Positions 1 through 8,228 of a DNA stretch of 40,214 nt are shown one piece after another. Position 1 is the first letter of the stretch. Every line of letters starts with the position of its first letter. The translations under genes and the position numbers were made by a program. The DNA is from Fidelibacterota bacterium. GTDB taxonomy: Bacteria; Marinisomatota; Marinisomatia; Marinisomatales; UBA1611. The notes below the pieces were generated by a model. That model searched no databases. It was given only the letters and a program-made list of their open reading frames with translations, and was not told the origin of the DNA. The DNA lies in NCBI GenBank assembly GCA_002722105.1, contig PBKF01000014.1, positions 1-40,214 of the forward strand. The letters run 5' to 3'.

Positions 1-10
1 TTCTCGAGTG

Positions 11-84
<74 letters not shown>

Positions 85-154
85 ATCAAATTTTACTATA
101 TTAAGCTAAAAGTAGTGGACGGGAAATTAATTTGTTTATTATCGGTATACAAGA

Positions 155-1150
155 TTACTTTGCCTCGACTACGAGGAAGATCGGCATATGATCAGAATAA
201 CCGCCTAATAATCTTTTTCCTGCCCAAAATCGAAACGGATAGCCGTCATATTTACCACCATGCTGACGATAATTTTCACCGTCAAAAATATTAACAGAAT
301 TTTCAACTAAACTAAGTCCAAAATTATCTGTAAGACCCAAGCTGATAATTAAATGATCATAAACCATATCCTTACCGGCATATTTGTAGGTACTACCATT
401 CTCATTGCGATGCCAGGGTTCCATAACGTTCCATAAAATTTTATTTTGAGATCCAATCTCCTCCAAGTTCATTGTTGCACCTAAATGCATCTGGACTGAA
501 GGATCATTTGGCTCATCATTTAAATCACCCATGACAATTATTTCTGCATTTGGGGTTTTGATGAGGATGTTCTCAATTCCCTTACGGAGTGTTTTTCCTG
601 CCGCAGCTCTTAATGGGATAGTTTTTTCAGCTCCGCCATATTTAGATGGCCAATGGTTTACAAATAGATGGAGCTCATTATTTCCCATTTCTCCTCGAAC
701 ATAGAGGATGTCCCTCGTGGGATATCCTGTCGGCAGAGTTACAGTAATCGGTGTAGAATCAGTCACCTTGAATTTTGATGCATTATATAATAAAGCAACA
801 TCAATACCTCTGTTATCAGGTGAATCATAATGAACAATGGTATAATCAGTCTTTGTCGTCCGATTTAATTCTTCAAGTACAAAACGATTTTCAACTTCAC
901 ACAGCCCCAGGACATCTGCTTGCATTTTATCAAGCACTTCAGATAATTGCTTTAACTTTAAATTGTATATCTCTTCAGTGACATTTTTCCTACCTCCTGT
1001 AGCAAACTCATCATCATTGATAGAAGGGTCATTCTCTAAATCAAAAAGGTTTTCCACATTCCAAAATCCAACTTTAATTGTATTGGCCAGATACCCATTT
1101 TCAGCAAAAATGAAAGCAAAAAGGAAAATTGCAGTAATAAATGGTTTCAT
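155..1150 (-). CDS. secreted endonuclease/exonuclease/phosphatase-fold protein
   Basis: This 331-residue protein begins with a hydrophobic stretch at about residues 3-16 that looks like a Sec signal peptide, so it probably acts outside the cytoplasm. The EEP fold (the DNase I, AP endonuclease and phosphatase superfamily) is shown by its motifs in order: FWNVENLFD near residue 29, LCEVEN with the metal-binding Glu near 84, FVNHWPS, MGDLNDEP with catalytic Asp/Asn, and a C-terminal GGYSDHMPI holding the SDH catalytic motif. All expected catalytic residues are present. Family members cleave nucleic acids or phosphodiester and phosphomonoester substrates, and the real substrate cannot be read from sequence. 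A nutrient-scavenging extracellular nuclease or phosphatase is plausible. It starts at ATG, is divergent from the next gene, and has only a weak ribosome-binding site. Confidence 0.88.
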   Translation of the reverse strand: MKPFITAIFLFAFIFAENGYLANTIKVGFWNVENLFDLENDPSINDDEFATGGRKNVTEEIYNLKLKQLSEVLDKMQADVLGLCEVENRFVLEELNRTTKTDYTIVHYDSPDNRGIDVALLYNASKFKVTDSTPITVTLPTGYPTRDILYVRGEMGNNELHLFVNHWPSKYGGAEKTIPLRAAAGKTLRKGIENILIKTPNAEIIVMGDLNDEPNDPSVQMHLGATMNLEEIGSQNKILWNVMEPWHRNENGSTYKYAGKDMVYDHLIISLGLTDNFGLSLVENSVNIFDGENYRQHGGKYDGYPFRFWAGKRLLGGYSDHMPIFLVVEAK

Positions 1151-1274
1151 AAGTATTATTTCAAAATCAAAATATTGTTTTTTAGTTCAATTCCATGGGA
1201 TAAAGTTAGGAAAATGAATCATGAATTTTTAATATTCTCCTGAAATGTTTATCTAAATTTTTTGATTTAATGTT

Positions 1275-1835
1275 ATGGAAACAGGTAAAGAGTTTAATGC
1301 ACTTCTGCAGGTATTGGCTGGTGAACAGCAAATAATCCAGCGTACTGATCAGAAAGCTTTCACCCTATTGTCAATATTAGGGGTATTTATGGTCTTCTTT
1401 ATAGTGCATTTCCCAAAGATTCAGATGAATGCCTTAATCTTTATTTTGATGATGGTTTACTTTACATCAGCAGTAGGTACAATCTACACATTGATTCGGG
1501 TTATTGTGCCTCGCGTTCAAAAACGGAAAGTAAAAACAAATAGTGAAGAAGTAGATAAGGATGAAGTCATCAATCCAACCTTTTTTGCTGGAATCAGTCA
1601 GTTTAAAACACCGGAAGAATACGCAGTCTATTTGAAATCAATTGCGCGGGATGACGAGCAGTTATATCAAATGTTTGCTTCCCAAGTTTTTGCTTTAGGG
1701 AATATCAATCTCGCAAAAAATAAAAGTGTTCGTCAATCAACTTACTTTTTTATCGCTGCACTGATTTCCGAATTATTGATCATCATGGTTATGGCTTATG
1801 GGAGAGCCATGCCATTTCTATTTCCAAACGGATGA
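1275..1835 (+). CDS. PycTM-like (DUF5706) membrane protein
   Basis: This 186-residue protein looks like the transmembrane effector domain of Pycsar anti-phage systems (DUF5706/PycTM). Visible features are an N-terminal amphipathic segment ending in the conserved D-x-K-A pattern (TDQKAFTLL, near residue 25), two membrane helices at about 28-46 and 50-73, then a charged soluble region containing PTFFAGISQF and EEYAVYLKSIARDDEQLY, an SQVFALGNINLAKNK segment, and a third membrane helix at about 157-176. In characterised systems this domain disrupts the inner membrane after binding a cyclic pyrimidine nucleotide made by a PycC cyclase. No cyclase is nearby here, so a defence role is unproven and a housekeeping membrane role is possible. 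Its stop overlaps the next start as ATGA. No clear Shine-Dalgarno precedes ATG 1275. Confidence 0.72.
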   Translation: METGKEFNALLQVLAGEQQIIQRTDQKAFTLLSILGVFMVFFIVHFPKIQMNALIFILMMVYFTSAVGTIYTLIRVIVPRVQKRKVKTNSEEVDKDEVINPTFFAGISQFKTPEEYAVYLKSIARDDEQLYQMFASQVFALGNINLAKNKSVRQSTYFFIAALISELLIIMVMAYGRAMPFLFPNG

Positions 1836-2362
1836 AAATCCATTTTAGTCTTTTTATAATTTTTATCATTTTTTCCGGTTGTATTCCTCAGGGAACTCCG
1901 GGCCCACAAGGTTCACCCGGGAAAGACGGTGCAGCAGGTGAAACTGGTCCCCCCGGTCCACAAGGTAAAACTGGTCCTGAAGGAGCCCCGGGAAAAAGTG
2001 TACCGGCAGCAGTGTTGAAAAAAGTTGAATCACTTATTACTCAGCAAAATAATGCACAAAAAGAAGCCGTTGTAGGGATTGAGTCTTATAGTTTTGGCCT
2101 TGCACCGCGAATCACTGGATTCTGCTATTTAACCAGCAGTGGAAGAATATTCAAATTGGAAAATAAAAACACTCAGACTCTAGGAGAAGCTATAATATTC
2201 GTTGGCCAAGTTGCAGACCATGAAGATTTTATTGGAATTTCTAGAATTGCATATGGGGATGATATAAAACAATATTTCTCAGCCTTTACTGCTTCTGGAC
2301 TGATTTTTACATCAGAAGATTTAAAATCCTGGTCACAGAAAGGTAAAATTTCTTTAGACTGA
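1832..2362 (+). CDS. collagen-like (Gly-X-Y) lipoprotein
   Basis: This 176-residue product starts with a hydrophobic leader and the lipobox-like FSGC, so Cys17 is the probable lipidated residue (Phe at -3 is atypical but seen in this lineage type). Residues 21-56 are 12 uninterrupted Gly-X-Y triplets (bases 1892-1999), rich in Pro, Lys, Asp and Glu, which is typical of bacterial collagen-like triple helices. The remaining 120 residues have no family I can name. Two segments, near LTSSGRIFKLEN and TASGLIFTSEDLKSW, resemble BNR/propeller-type strands, and the region after the triplets could trimerise. Translation is coupled to the upstream DUF5706 gene by a 4-base ATGA overlap, so the two are almost certainly co-expressed. 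Function is unknown: a surface-anchored fibre or stalk is the simplest inference. Confidence 0.8.
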   Translation: MKIHFSLFIIFIIFSGCIPQGTPGPQGSPGKDGAAGETGPPGPQGKTGPEGAPGKSVPAAVLKKVESLITQQNNAQKEAVVGIESYSFGLAPRITGFCYLTSSGRIFKLENKNTQTLGEAIIFVGQVADHEDFIGISRIAYGDDIKQYFSAFTASGLIFTSEDLKSWSQKGKISLD

Positions 2363-2533
2363 ATTGAAACTTTTAGCATTCAATGAAATAAAAAGTCGAA
2401 AGGAGCAGATATATTAACCTGTAACATAAACCTTACTTCCTCTTTTCTATGACCGCGTCCGCTCTTTTTTTATAATCTATCCATCTCACTTATTAAACAA
2501 CCGATAACAGGCGTTTAATTTGATTATCATGGT

Positions 2534-3850
2534 CTATTTTTTTCTAAATGATAATTTTAATGGAATTCCCTGAAAATCAAATTGGTCTCTTATCTGATTC
2601 TCTAAATATCTTTTGTAGTTAGTCTTAATCAATTTAGGATGATTCGTATACAGAGCTATTACTGCCGGATTCCGGCTTACCTGAGTCGCATATTTGATAC
2701 GCACTACTTTACCTTTTTCTGCAGATGGCGGATTTTTTTCTACAATCTTTTTCAAGGCCAGGTTTAATTTTTTGGTTGAAATCAAATTTCTACTGCATCC
2801 ATATACCATCCAAGAAGTTTCTAGTACACGATGGATACGTTGTTTTGTTAATGCAGATATGAATTGGACGGGATAGTGATCCAAGGCTTTGAATTGGTAT
2901 CGGATTTCATCTTTAAAATTTTTCATCGTTTGTGTTTTTTTTTCTATCAGGTCCCATTTGTTGACAATTAATATAAGTCCCTTGCCCTTATTAATAACAA
3001 AATCAACTATGGATTTATCCTGTTTTCCAAATCCTTTTTCTGCATCGATTAAAACCATTACAACATGAGCATGATTAATTGCATTTTGGGTACGCACTAA
3101 AGAATAGTACTCGATCCGATCTTTAATTTTAGCAAGTTTTCTTAATCCTGCAGTATCCACCAGCGTGATATCTTGACCATGCCATCTTATATGAGCATCG
3201 ATTGAATCCCTTGTAGTCCCAGCAATAGGTGTAACTATTGTTCGGTCTTTTTGTAGAAGAGCATTTGTAAGGGAAGATTTTCCAACATTCGGCATACCTA
3301 CGATTGCCAATCGTAAACATTCAGTATTTTCAGTCTTATCCGGAAAATGTGTCAAATCAAGTTTCTCTAAAATAGAGTCTAATAAATCACCTGTTTTCCT
3401 TCCGTTCAGTGCAGATACAGGTATTGGATTCTCCAAACCTAATTCATGAAATTGATGGATTAGATTATCGCTTTTTATTCCATCACATTTGTTAACAACG
3501 ATAATATAAGTCTTACTACTTTCTCTAACAAATTGGGCTAGTGCTTGGTCACTTGATGTTGGGCCTTGTCTTCCATCTACCATGAATAAAACAAGATCTG
3601 CTTCCAACATTGCTTCTTGGGCTTGTTCACGAACTGCAGCATTAAAAATATCAAAATCTTCCGGAATATATCCGCCAGTATCTATGAATCTCAGCGGATG
3701 AGCGCACCACTCCATTTCCCCATAAATCCGATCACGGGTGATCCCTTCCTGGGCATCAACAATTGCTTGCCGCTGGCTGAGGACACGATTAAAAAAAGTG
3801 GATTTACCAACGTTGGGTCTCCCCACTATTGCAATGAGCGGTTTTGCCAT
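2534..3850 (-). CDS. der: ribosome-assembly GTPase Der (EngA)
   Basis: Der is an essential double GTPase that acts in 50S subunit maturation. The 438-residue length is normal. The first G domain has the P-loop GRPNVGKS at 10-17, DTGG, and NKCD. The second G domain has GMPNVGKS, DTAGLRK, and NKWD. The C-terminal KH-like domain ends in the basic KLSFRKK. Start is ATG 3850, just before the first P-loop, as in other Der proteins. Only six bases separate it from the end of a short membrane-type ORF upstream, so translation may be coupled, and no strong Shine-Dalgarno is visible. Nothing is missing or unusual in the protein itself. Confidence 0.97.
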   Translation of the reverse strand: MAKPLIAIVGRPNVGKSTFFNRVLSQRQAIVDAQEGITRDRIYGEMEWCAHPLRFIDTGGYIPEDFDIFNAAVREQAQEAMLEADLVLFMVDGRQGPTSSDQALAQFVRESSKTYIIVVNKCDGIKSDNLIHQFHELGLENPIPVSALNGRKTGDLLDSILEKLDLTHFPDKTENTECLRLAIVGMPNVGKSSLTNALLQKDRTIVTPIAGTTRDSIDAHIRWHGQDITLVDTAGLRKLAKIKDRIEYYSLVRTQNAINHAHVVMVLIDAEKGFGKQDKSIVDFVINKGKGLILIVNKWDLIEKKTQTMKNFKDEIRYQFKALDHYPVQFISALTKQRIHRVLETSWMVYGCSRNLISTKKLNLALKKIVEKNPPSAEKGKVVRIKYATQVSRNPAVIALYTNHPKLIKTNYKRYLENQIRDQFDFQGIPLKLSFRKK

Positions 3851-3856
3851 TTTGCA

Positions 3857-3985
3857 TTATCCAGTAATGAGTAAAATCAACCAAACCAATACTACAGCAA
3901 ATAATATATGTATGGCCAAAGCTCCTAAAAAGTCTTTCATCTTGTTTACCTTATCATTTTTTAATGGACTAATTTCTAGTTTCAT
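3857..3985 (-). CDS. candidate 42-residue single-pass membrane protein upstream of der
   Basis: A short ATG-initiated frame of 42 codons ends six bases before der. The protein has a charged, Lys-rich N-terminal half (about residues 1-17) and then one strongly hydrophobic helix (about 19-41, including HILFAVVLVWLILLITG). This is the profile of a small inner-membrane protein. An internal ATG at 3940 would give a 27-residue version, preceded by AAGG at a plausible distance. The 5' ATG overlaps the stop of another short frame. I do not recognise a family. The tight position against der and the clean membrane helix argue for a real gene, but AT-rich DNA yields hydrophobic codons by chance. Confidence 0.4.
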   Translation of the reverse strand: MKLEISPLKNDKVNKMKDFLGALAIHILFAVVLVWLILLITG

Positions 3986-4074
3986 TTATTTTCCCACAGA
4001 TCAAAAACAAAGCCAAAAATGTCAAATGTGTCTTTATACTTATTTGGATAAAGAACCATCATATTTTTACTCAT
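3982..4074 (-). CDS. candidate 30-residue short ORF overlapping the next one
   Basis: A 30-codon frame starting at ATG 4074 ends in TGA that overlaps the ATG of the 42-codon membrane ORF (ATGA). The peptide is mixed hydrophobic and charged, with aromatic residues (YPNKYKDTFDIFGFVFDLW). An in-frame upstream ATG would extend it to 52 residues. The stop/start overlap is the main argument for translation. There is no recognisable family and the ribosome-binding site is weak, so this is a low-confidence call. Confidence 0.22.
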   Translation of the reverse strand: MSKNMMVLYPNKYKDTFDIFGFVFDLWENK

Positions 4075-4158
4075 CTGAAATTTGGTATTTTTAATTATTT
4101 TTATCTGGGGAGTACGACTAGAATTTAAGTATATATGCATAACTGGCGAATACTGTAA

Positions 4159-4626
4159 TCATTTGTTTTGTAAATAGCGCCAAATGAATAAAATAATTAT
4201 TCCCGCAATATTGGGTAACCAGACTTCTGGATGATTCCAAGGAATCCCATTAAAGGAAAAATCTGTTAATGGCCATAGAAGCTTAGTTGGAAAAAATTCT
4301 TTACTGTGAAATGGAAAATCTAAGCAAATATGAAATGGCCAACCCAACATTGCAAATGCAAATTGTTTTTTTACTCTCCAAACCATCCCAATTACAATCG
4401 TAGCAGAAATAAAACTATGAGAAATATCGTAATTAATAAATACCCACCATGGTATTGTTGCTATATCAGGTTTCCCTGCTGAAAATTCAAATGAAATAAT
4501 TCGAATTAAAAAAAGGATTCCAAATGAAAAAAGGTCTGGTGCAGCTCCCCAAAATAGCGCCCACCATTTATAACCTCTATATCCGAATAGACCTCTTCCC
4601 CATAATGCGTGACTTAATGTATCCAT
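4159..4626 (-). CDS. DUF457/YdjM-like membrane metal-dependent hydrolase
   Basis: This is a 155-residue polytopic membrane protein of the family often annotated as inner-membrane metal-dependent hydrolase (DUF457/YdjM-like). Its diagnostic pattern is DTLSHALWG at the N-terminus, GAAPDLFSF, ISHSFISA, and GWPFHICLDFPFH. The His and Asp residues within or next to helices could bind metal. I start it at ATG 4626, not at the in-frame TTG at 4641, because the bases around that TTG supply a GAGG ribosome-binding site at proper spacing and because family members begin with the M-D-x-x-x-H motif. Its enzymatic substrate is unknown. It is followed downstream by the der region and preceded by tRNA-Gly on the same strand. 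Confidence 0.78.
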   Translation of the reverse strand: MDTLSHALWGRGLFGYRGYKWWALFWGAAPDLFSFGILFLIRIISFEFSAGKPDIATIPWWVFINYDISHSFISATIVIGMVWRVKKQFAFAMLGWPFHICLDFPFHSKEFFPTKLLWPLTDFSFNGIPWNHPEVWLPNIAGIIILFIWRYLQNK

Positions 4627-4660
4627 AATGAAAAGCCTCAAAATATAAAAAGAGGCAGTG

Positions 4661-4732
4661 AGCGGGTGATGAGAATCGAACTCACGTCACGAGCTTGGGA
4701 AGCTCGGGTAATAGCCATTATACGACACCCGC
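4661..4732 (-). tRNA. tRNA-Gly (CCC)
   Basis: The reverse strand gives a 72-base cloverleaf with acceptor GCGGGTG/CACCCGC, D-arm region TCGTATAATGGCTATTAC nearly identical to E. coli tRNA-Gly, anticodon stem CGAGC/GCTCG with loop TTCCCAA (anticodon CCC, reading GGG), and T loop TTCGATT. The discriminator is T and CCA is not encoded. It lies just upstream of the DUF457-like gene on the same strand. Confidence 0.96.
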
Positions 4733-5177
4733 TTATTGGGCCAAATTTTAAGTATTCTATATAAATGATAAAACGAAGAATATTTTTTCATCGTTTTTAG
4801 AATTAATTAATACCTATGCCTACTGTCAAATAAGTTTATTATTACCTGGCATTATGAATAAGGTCATTATTAGATAGTGGATTTTAATACTTAATTTATC
4901 CTTTAATATTTAAGGATTTAGAGATTTAAACCTTAAGAAAAACATGACTTATATTTTTGTTTATTGAAATGCGAGTAAAACTTTAATATGTATATTTTCT
5001 CGTCGAGAATTTAGATTTTTTCATTTATACACTTGTAATATTCATAACGGTTTTTCTATATTCAAAATAGCCAACCAAGCGATAAATCGCGCATTCATTT
5101 CTCATCCTTTTTTATAGCACATTGAAAAATAACACGTACGACCATAGTACGAATACACATACCAAGGAAACTCGCTA
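4733..5177. other. gene-free leader region upstream of nrdJ
   Basis: These 445 AT-rich bases contain no convincing gene on either strand. Visible structure consists of a 13-base palindrome TTCTCGTCGAGAA at 4997-5009, a small inverted repeat GCGATAAATCGC at 5079-5090, and a direct repeat GTACGA at 5136-5141 and 5147-5152 with an 11-base period, close to one helical turn. A weak promoter-like pair, TTGAAA at 5122-5127 with CATAGT at 5143-5148, has a short 15-base spacer. I see no cobalamin riboswitch motifs and no pair of canonical NrdR boxes. The region probably carries nrdJ regulation, but none of this is proven. Confidence 0.5.
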
Positions 5178-7580
5178 ATGGCAGAAGCTATGGAACTTGA
5201 TCTTTCTTTAAATCAGGAAGGGACTAAACCCCTGGACGCTCCAATTGTTCCACCCATACAACCTATGGTAGAAGAAGATACTGATATCCCAGAAATTTAT
5301 AAGATAGATAATTATTATGATAATGACCAGCTAGGGTCTGATGTTTTAAAACAAAAATATCTTGCTCCCTGGGAACGCCATCCCTACCAATTATGGAAAC
5401 GACAGGCAATTGCTTTAGCATCAGTAGAAAAAACAAAAGTTCTACGTGAAAAATGGGAAAACAAATTCTTCTCCATCTTAGAAGATTTCAAATTTGTTCC
5501 AGGAGGAAGGATAATGCATGGTGCTGGTAGACAGGATATAACTACCACCTTAAATAATTGTTATGTTGTAGCAGTACGGAATGATTCAATAAAATCTATC
5601 TATGATACAATAATTAATGAGGCATTAACCTATAAATATGGCGGCGGATGCGGTCATGATCTTTCCGTGCTCAGACCAGCCGGAAAAGCAATAAATGGCA
5701 CCGGTGGAGAATCCTGTGGGCCCACAGGATTCATGAACTTATTCAGTGAGAATACAAACACAATAGCACAGCATGGGCGGCGAGGTGCAAATATGCAGAC
5801 GCTACGGGTCGATCACCCCGATATTGAAAAATTTATAAGTATCAAAACTGGTGATATCGACATGGTCAAATATTCGAATATTTCTGTCCTCTTAACACAT
5901 GATTTCATGGATGCAGTTAAAAACGATAACGATTTTGAATTGACTTATGAGGGAGAAATATATAAAACAATTAAAGCAAAATCTCTTTGGGAAGATATTA
6001 TCTCCCACGCTCATGCTAGTGCTGAACCAGGACTCCTTTTTTGGGACACCATGAAAGAATATCACAATGCTGAGTACTGTTCACCTCTTATATCTACCAA
6101 TCCATGTGCAGAACAGCCACTTCCTGACGGTGGTTGCTGTAATCTGGGAGCTGTTAATCTCGAACGCTTCGTAGATAATAATGGTAATTTTCAGATAGAT
6201 CAATTCAAAGACACAGTAGTGACTGCTACTCGATTTTTGGATAATGTCGTGGATTATAATATGGATCGTCATGCACTGGAAGATCAAAAAGAAAATGCCA
6301 CAAATGATAGGCGAGTAGGATTAGGTATTCTTGGACTCGGTGATATGTTAGTACGAATGGGAATTAAATACGACAGTGAAGATGCTTTGCAAACCATTTC
6401 TCAAATCATGCAAATTTTCAGGGATACTTCTTATGAGACCAGCACAGATTTGGCAATAGAAAAAGGGAAATATCCTAACTTTAAATGGGCCGGTTATTCA
6501 AAAAGTAAGTTTGTAAAAAACCTACCTAAGTCATTGCAAAAAAAGATAAAAGAAAATGGTATTCGTAATTGCACCTTAACCACTGTCGCACCTACCGGAA
6601 GCGGTGCAATTGTAGCTAGAGTAACATCAGGTATTGAACCCATTTTTGCTACATCATATAAAAGGAGGGTCAAGAAAAATGATGATGGATACGGGAAAAC
6701 TTTTAATGAATACAAAGTCTATCACCCCACTATAGATAAATTATATGGCTCCGATGACGATCTTCCTAATTTTGTTGTTACCGCTCATAATATTGATCCT
6801 TATTTTCGTGTAAAAATGCAAGGTGTCATCCAGAAATATATTGATTCATCAATCTCTTCTACAGTTAATCTATCTGAAGAAATAACAGTAGACTCAGTTG
6901 CAGATATTTATATGACAGCTTATGAAGCAGGATTAAAGGGAATTACTGTATATCGGGAAGGAAGCCGTGAGGGTATTCTTGTTTCGGATAAAAAAGATTC
7001 TGATGGAAATGGACAACAAATTGATTTATTAGAAATGGAAGGGGATGAAACTAGTATTAGAGCTGAAAAATCACCCCGTGTGAGACCCAATCAAACAGCC
7101 GGTGTAACTCGTCGTATACGTACAGGTGAGGGTACACTTTATATCACAATTAATGAAGATAATAACGGACTTTGTGAAGTTTTTACTACCATTGGTAAAG
7201 CCGGCGGTAATGCCGCAGCACAATCTGAAGCCATAAGCCGTTTAATCTCCCTAGCACTTCGATCCGGATTAGACCCACATGCTATTGTGCGTCAGCTGAA
7301 AGGAATTTCCGGACCAAATCCGACCTGGGAAGATGGTAGATTAATATTATCAACACCTGATGCCATTGGTAAAGCACTGGATGATTATCTCCAGGAAAAA
7401 GGAAGAGATAATGCAAAAGACAGGAAAGGTGTACCACAAGAAAAACCGCTAATAACATTAGCACAAGATCCCCAAGATGATAATGGACTAATGATTTGTA
7501 CAAAGTGCCATAATTATAGTATTGTAAATGAAGGCGGATGTTTAACCTGTAGAGAGTGTGGTTGGTCTAAATGTGATTGA
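5178..7580 (+). CDS. nrdJ: adenosylcobalamin-dependent (class II) ribonucleotide reductase
   Basis: This 800-residue enzyme reduces ribonucleotides to deoxyribonucleotides using an adenosylcobalamin-derived thiyl radical, so it needs B12 but no oxygen. The substrate-site Cys is in NNCYVVAV (Cys128) and the radical-site motif NPCAE holds Cys310. The loops GGESCGPTGFMN and PTGSGAIV are also typical. After the barrel, residues of about 645-720 form the TSCPD-type domain (ITINEDNNGLCEVFTTIGKAG region). The C-terminus is a Cys-rich tail with Cys774, 777, 788, 791, 794 and 799, probably a zinc site plus the redox-active pair that re-reduces the active site. AAGGAAA at 5164-5170 is a reasonable ribosome-binding site for ATG 5178. 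It is monocistronic, with a terminator 26 bases after the stop. There is no nrdAB or nrdD in the window. Confidence 0.96.
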   Translation: MAEAMELDLSLNQEGTKPLDAPIVPPIQPMVEEDTDIPEIYKIDNYYDNDQLGSDVLKQKYLAPWERHPYQLWKRQAIALASVEKTKVLREKWENKFFSILEDFKFVPGGRIMHGAGRQDITTTLNNCYVVAVRNDSIKSIYDTIINEALTYKYGGGCGHDLSVLRPAGKAINGTGGESCGPTGFMNLFSENTNTIAQHGRRGANMQTLRVDHPDIEKFISIKTGDIDMVKYSNISVLLTHDFMDAVKNDNDFELTYEGEIYKTIKAKSLWEDIISHAHASAEPGLLFWDTMKEYHNAEYCSPLISTNPCAEQPLPDGGCCNLGAVNLERFVDNNGNFQIDQFKDTVVTATRFLDNVVDYNMDRHALEDQKENATNDRRVGLGILGLGDMLVRMGIKYDSEDALQTISQIMQIFRDTSYETSTDLAIEKGKYPNFKWAGYSKSKFVKNLPKSLQKKIKENGIRNCTLTTVAPTGSGAIVARVTSGIEPIFATSYKRRVKKNDDGYGKTFNEYKVYHPTIDKLYGSDDDLPNFVVTAHNIDPYFRVKMQGVIQKYIDSSISSTVNLSEEITVDSVADIYMTAYEAGLKGITVYREGSREGILVSDKKDSDGNGQQIDLLEMEGDETSIRAEKSPRVRPNQTAGVTRRIRTGEGTLYITINEDNNGLCEVFTTIGKAGGNAAAQSEAISRLISLALRSGLDPHAIVRQLKGISGPNPTWEDGRLILSTPDAIGKALDDYLQEKGRDNAKDRKGVPQEKPLITLAQDPQDDNGLMICTKCHNYSIVNEGGCLTCRECGWSKCD

Positions 7581-7605
7581 TATCTGAACTTGAAAAATAG
7601 AACGT

Positions 7606-7641
7606 AAATAAAAAAGCTCTGGCTTTAGCCAGAGCTTTTTT
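7606..7641. terminator. bidirectional intrinsic terminator between nrdJ and frr
   Basis: Arms at 7611-7624 and 7627-7640 pair perfectly (AAAAAGCTCTGGCT with AGCCAGAGCTTTTT), giving a GC-rich core flanked by an A-run and a T-run. It can therefore end nrdJ transcripts on the plus strand and the rplM-frr transcripts on the minus strand. It is the strongest terminator in the window. Confidence 0.93.
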
Positions 7642-7670
7642 ATTTCATATTATATTGACCCAAAATTTAC

Positions 7671-8228
7671 CTAAACTTCTAAAATCTCTTTTTCTTTCTC
7701 ATCTTGCAATGAATTAAGTTTATTAATATGGTCATCAGTTATTTTCTGTATTTTAGCTTCATTATCATGTATTATATCCTCTGAGATATGATCTTTTTTC
7801 CCAAAATCATGTAAATGGTGAAGACCATCTCGCCTTACATTTCGTACAGCAATTCTTCCATCTTCAACTAACTGATGAACAAATTTATTTAATTCAATCC
7901 TACGTTCTTCACTTAATTGTGGTATTGGAATTAATACAGCTGTACCATTATTCCCTGGAGTAAATCCCATATTAGCATCTGTTATTGCCTTCTCCATGAT
8001 AGGAATTAATGTTTTTTCATAAGGTGTCAATGTAATTAAACGCGGTTCAGGTACAGAAATAGTGGAAACTTGATTGATAGGTGTTATGGAACCATAATAA
8101 TCCACCGTGATGGAATTGAACATTTCAGGATTAGCTCTACCTGTCCGAACCTTGTTTAATTCACCTTTACAATGAATTACCGCTTGATCCATGCGGTGAG
8201 TAATATCTATTAAAATATCATCAATCAT
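7671..8228 (-). CDS. frr: ribosome recycling factor
   Basis: RRF splits post-termination ribosomes together with EF-G. The 185-residue length is standard. Recognisable parts are the conserved KVRTGRANP stretch in helix 1, the beta-domain with YYGSITPINQ and PEPRLI, and the NIGLTP-like segment written here as ANMGFTP. The long C-terminal helix region follows, with EERRIELNK and VRNVRRDG. It is the last gene of the rplM-rpsI-rpsB-tsf-pyrH-frr operon and overlaps the end of pyrH by eight bases, which implies coupled translation. A strong terminator follows its stop. Confidence 0.97.
   Translation of the reverse strand: MIDDILIDITHRMDQAVIHCKGELNKVRTGRANPEMFNSITVDYYGSITPINQVSTISVPEPRLITLTPYEKTLIPIMEKAITDANMGFTPGNNGTAVLIPIPQLSEERRIELNKFVHQLVEDGRIAVRNVRRDGLHHLHDFGKKDHISEDIIHDNEAKIQKITDDHINKLNSLQDEKEKEILEV

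Noticed and set aside
2363..2533. Short frames and a GC-rich patch with T-run between the collagen-like gene and der
   Set aside because: An 18-codon GTG frame (ending in EKRK) looks protein-like but is isolated. The GACCGCGTCCGCTC patch before the T-run does not form a real stem, so no gene or terminator is called.
3738..4094. 118-codon plus-strand frame over the der start
   Set aside because: It is antisense to der and to the short ORFs, and it has no domain-like sequence or ribosome-binding site.
4733..5177. Possible cobalamin riboswitch before the B12-dependent nrdJ
   Set aside because: GCCTACTGTC near 4818 resembles part of a B12 box, but no other conserved cobalamin-aptamer segments are visible. 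Class II reductases are also not the genes these riboswitches usually repress.
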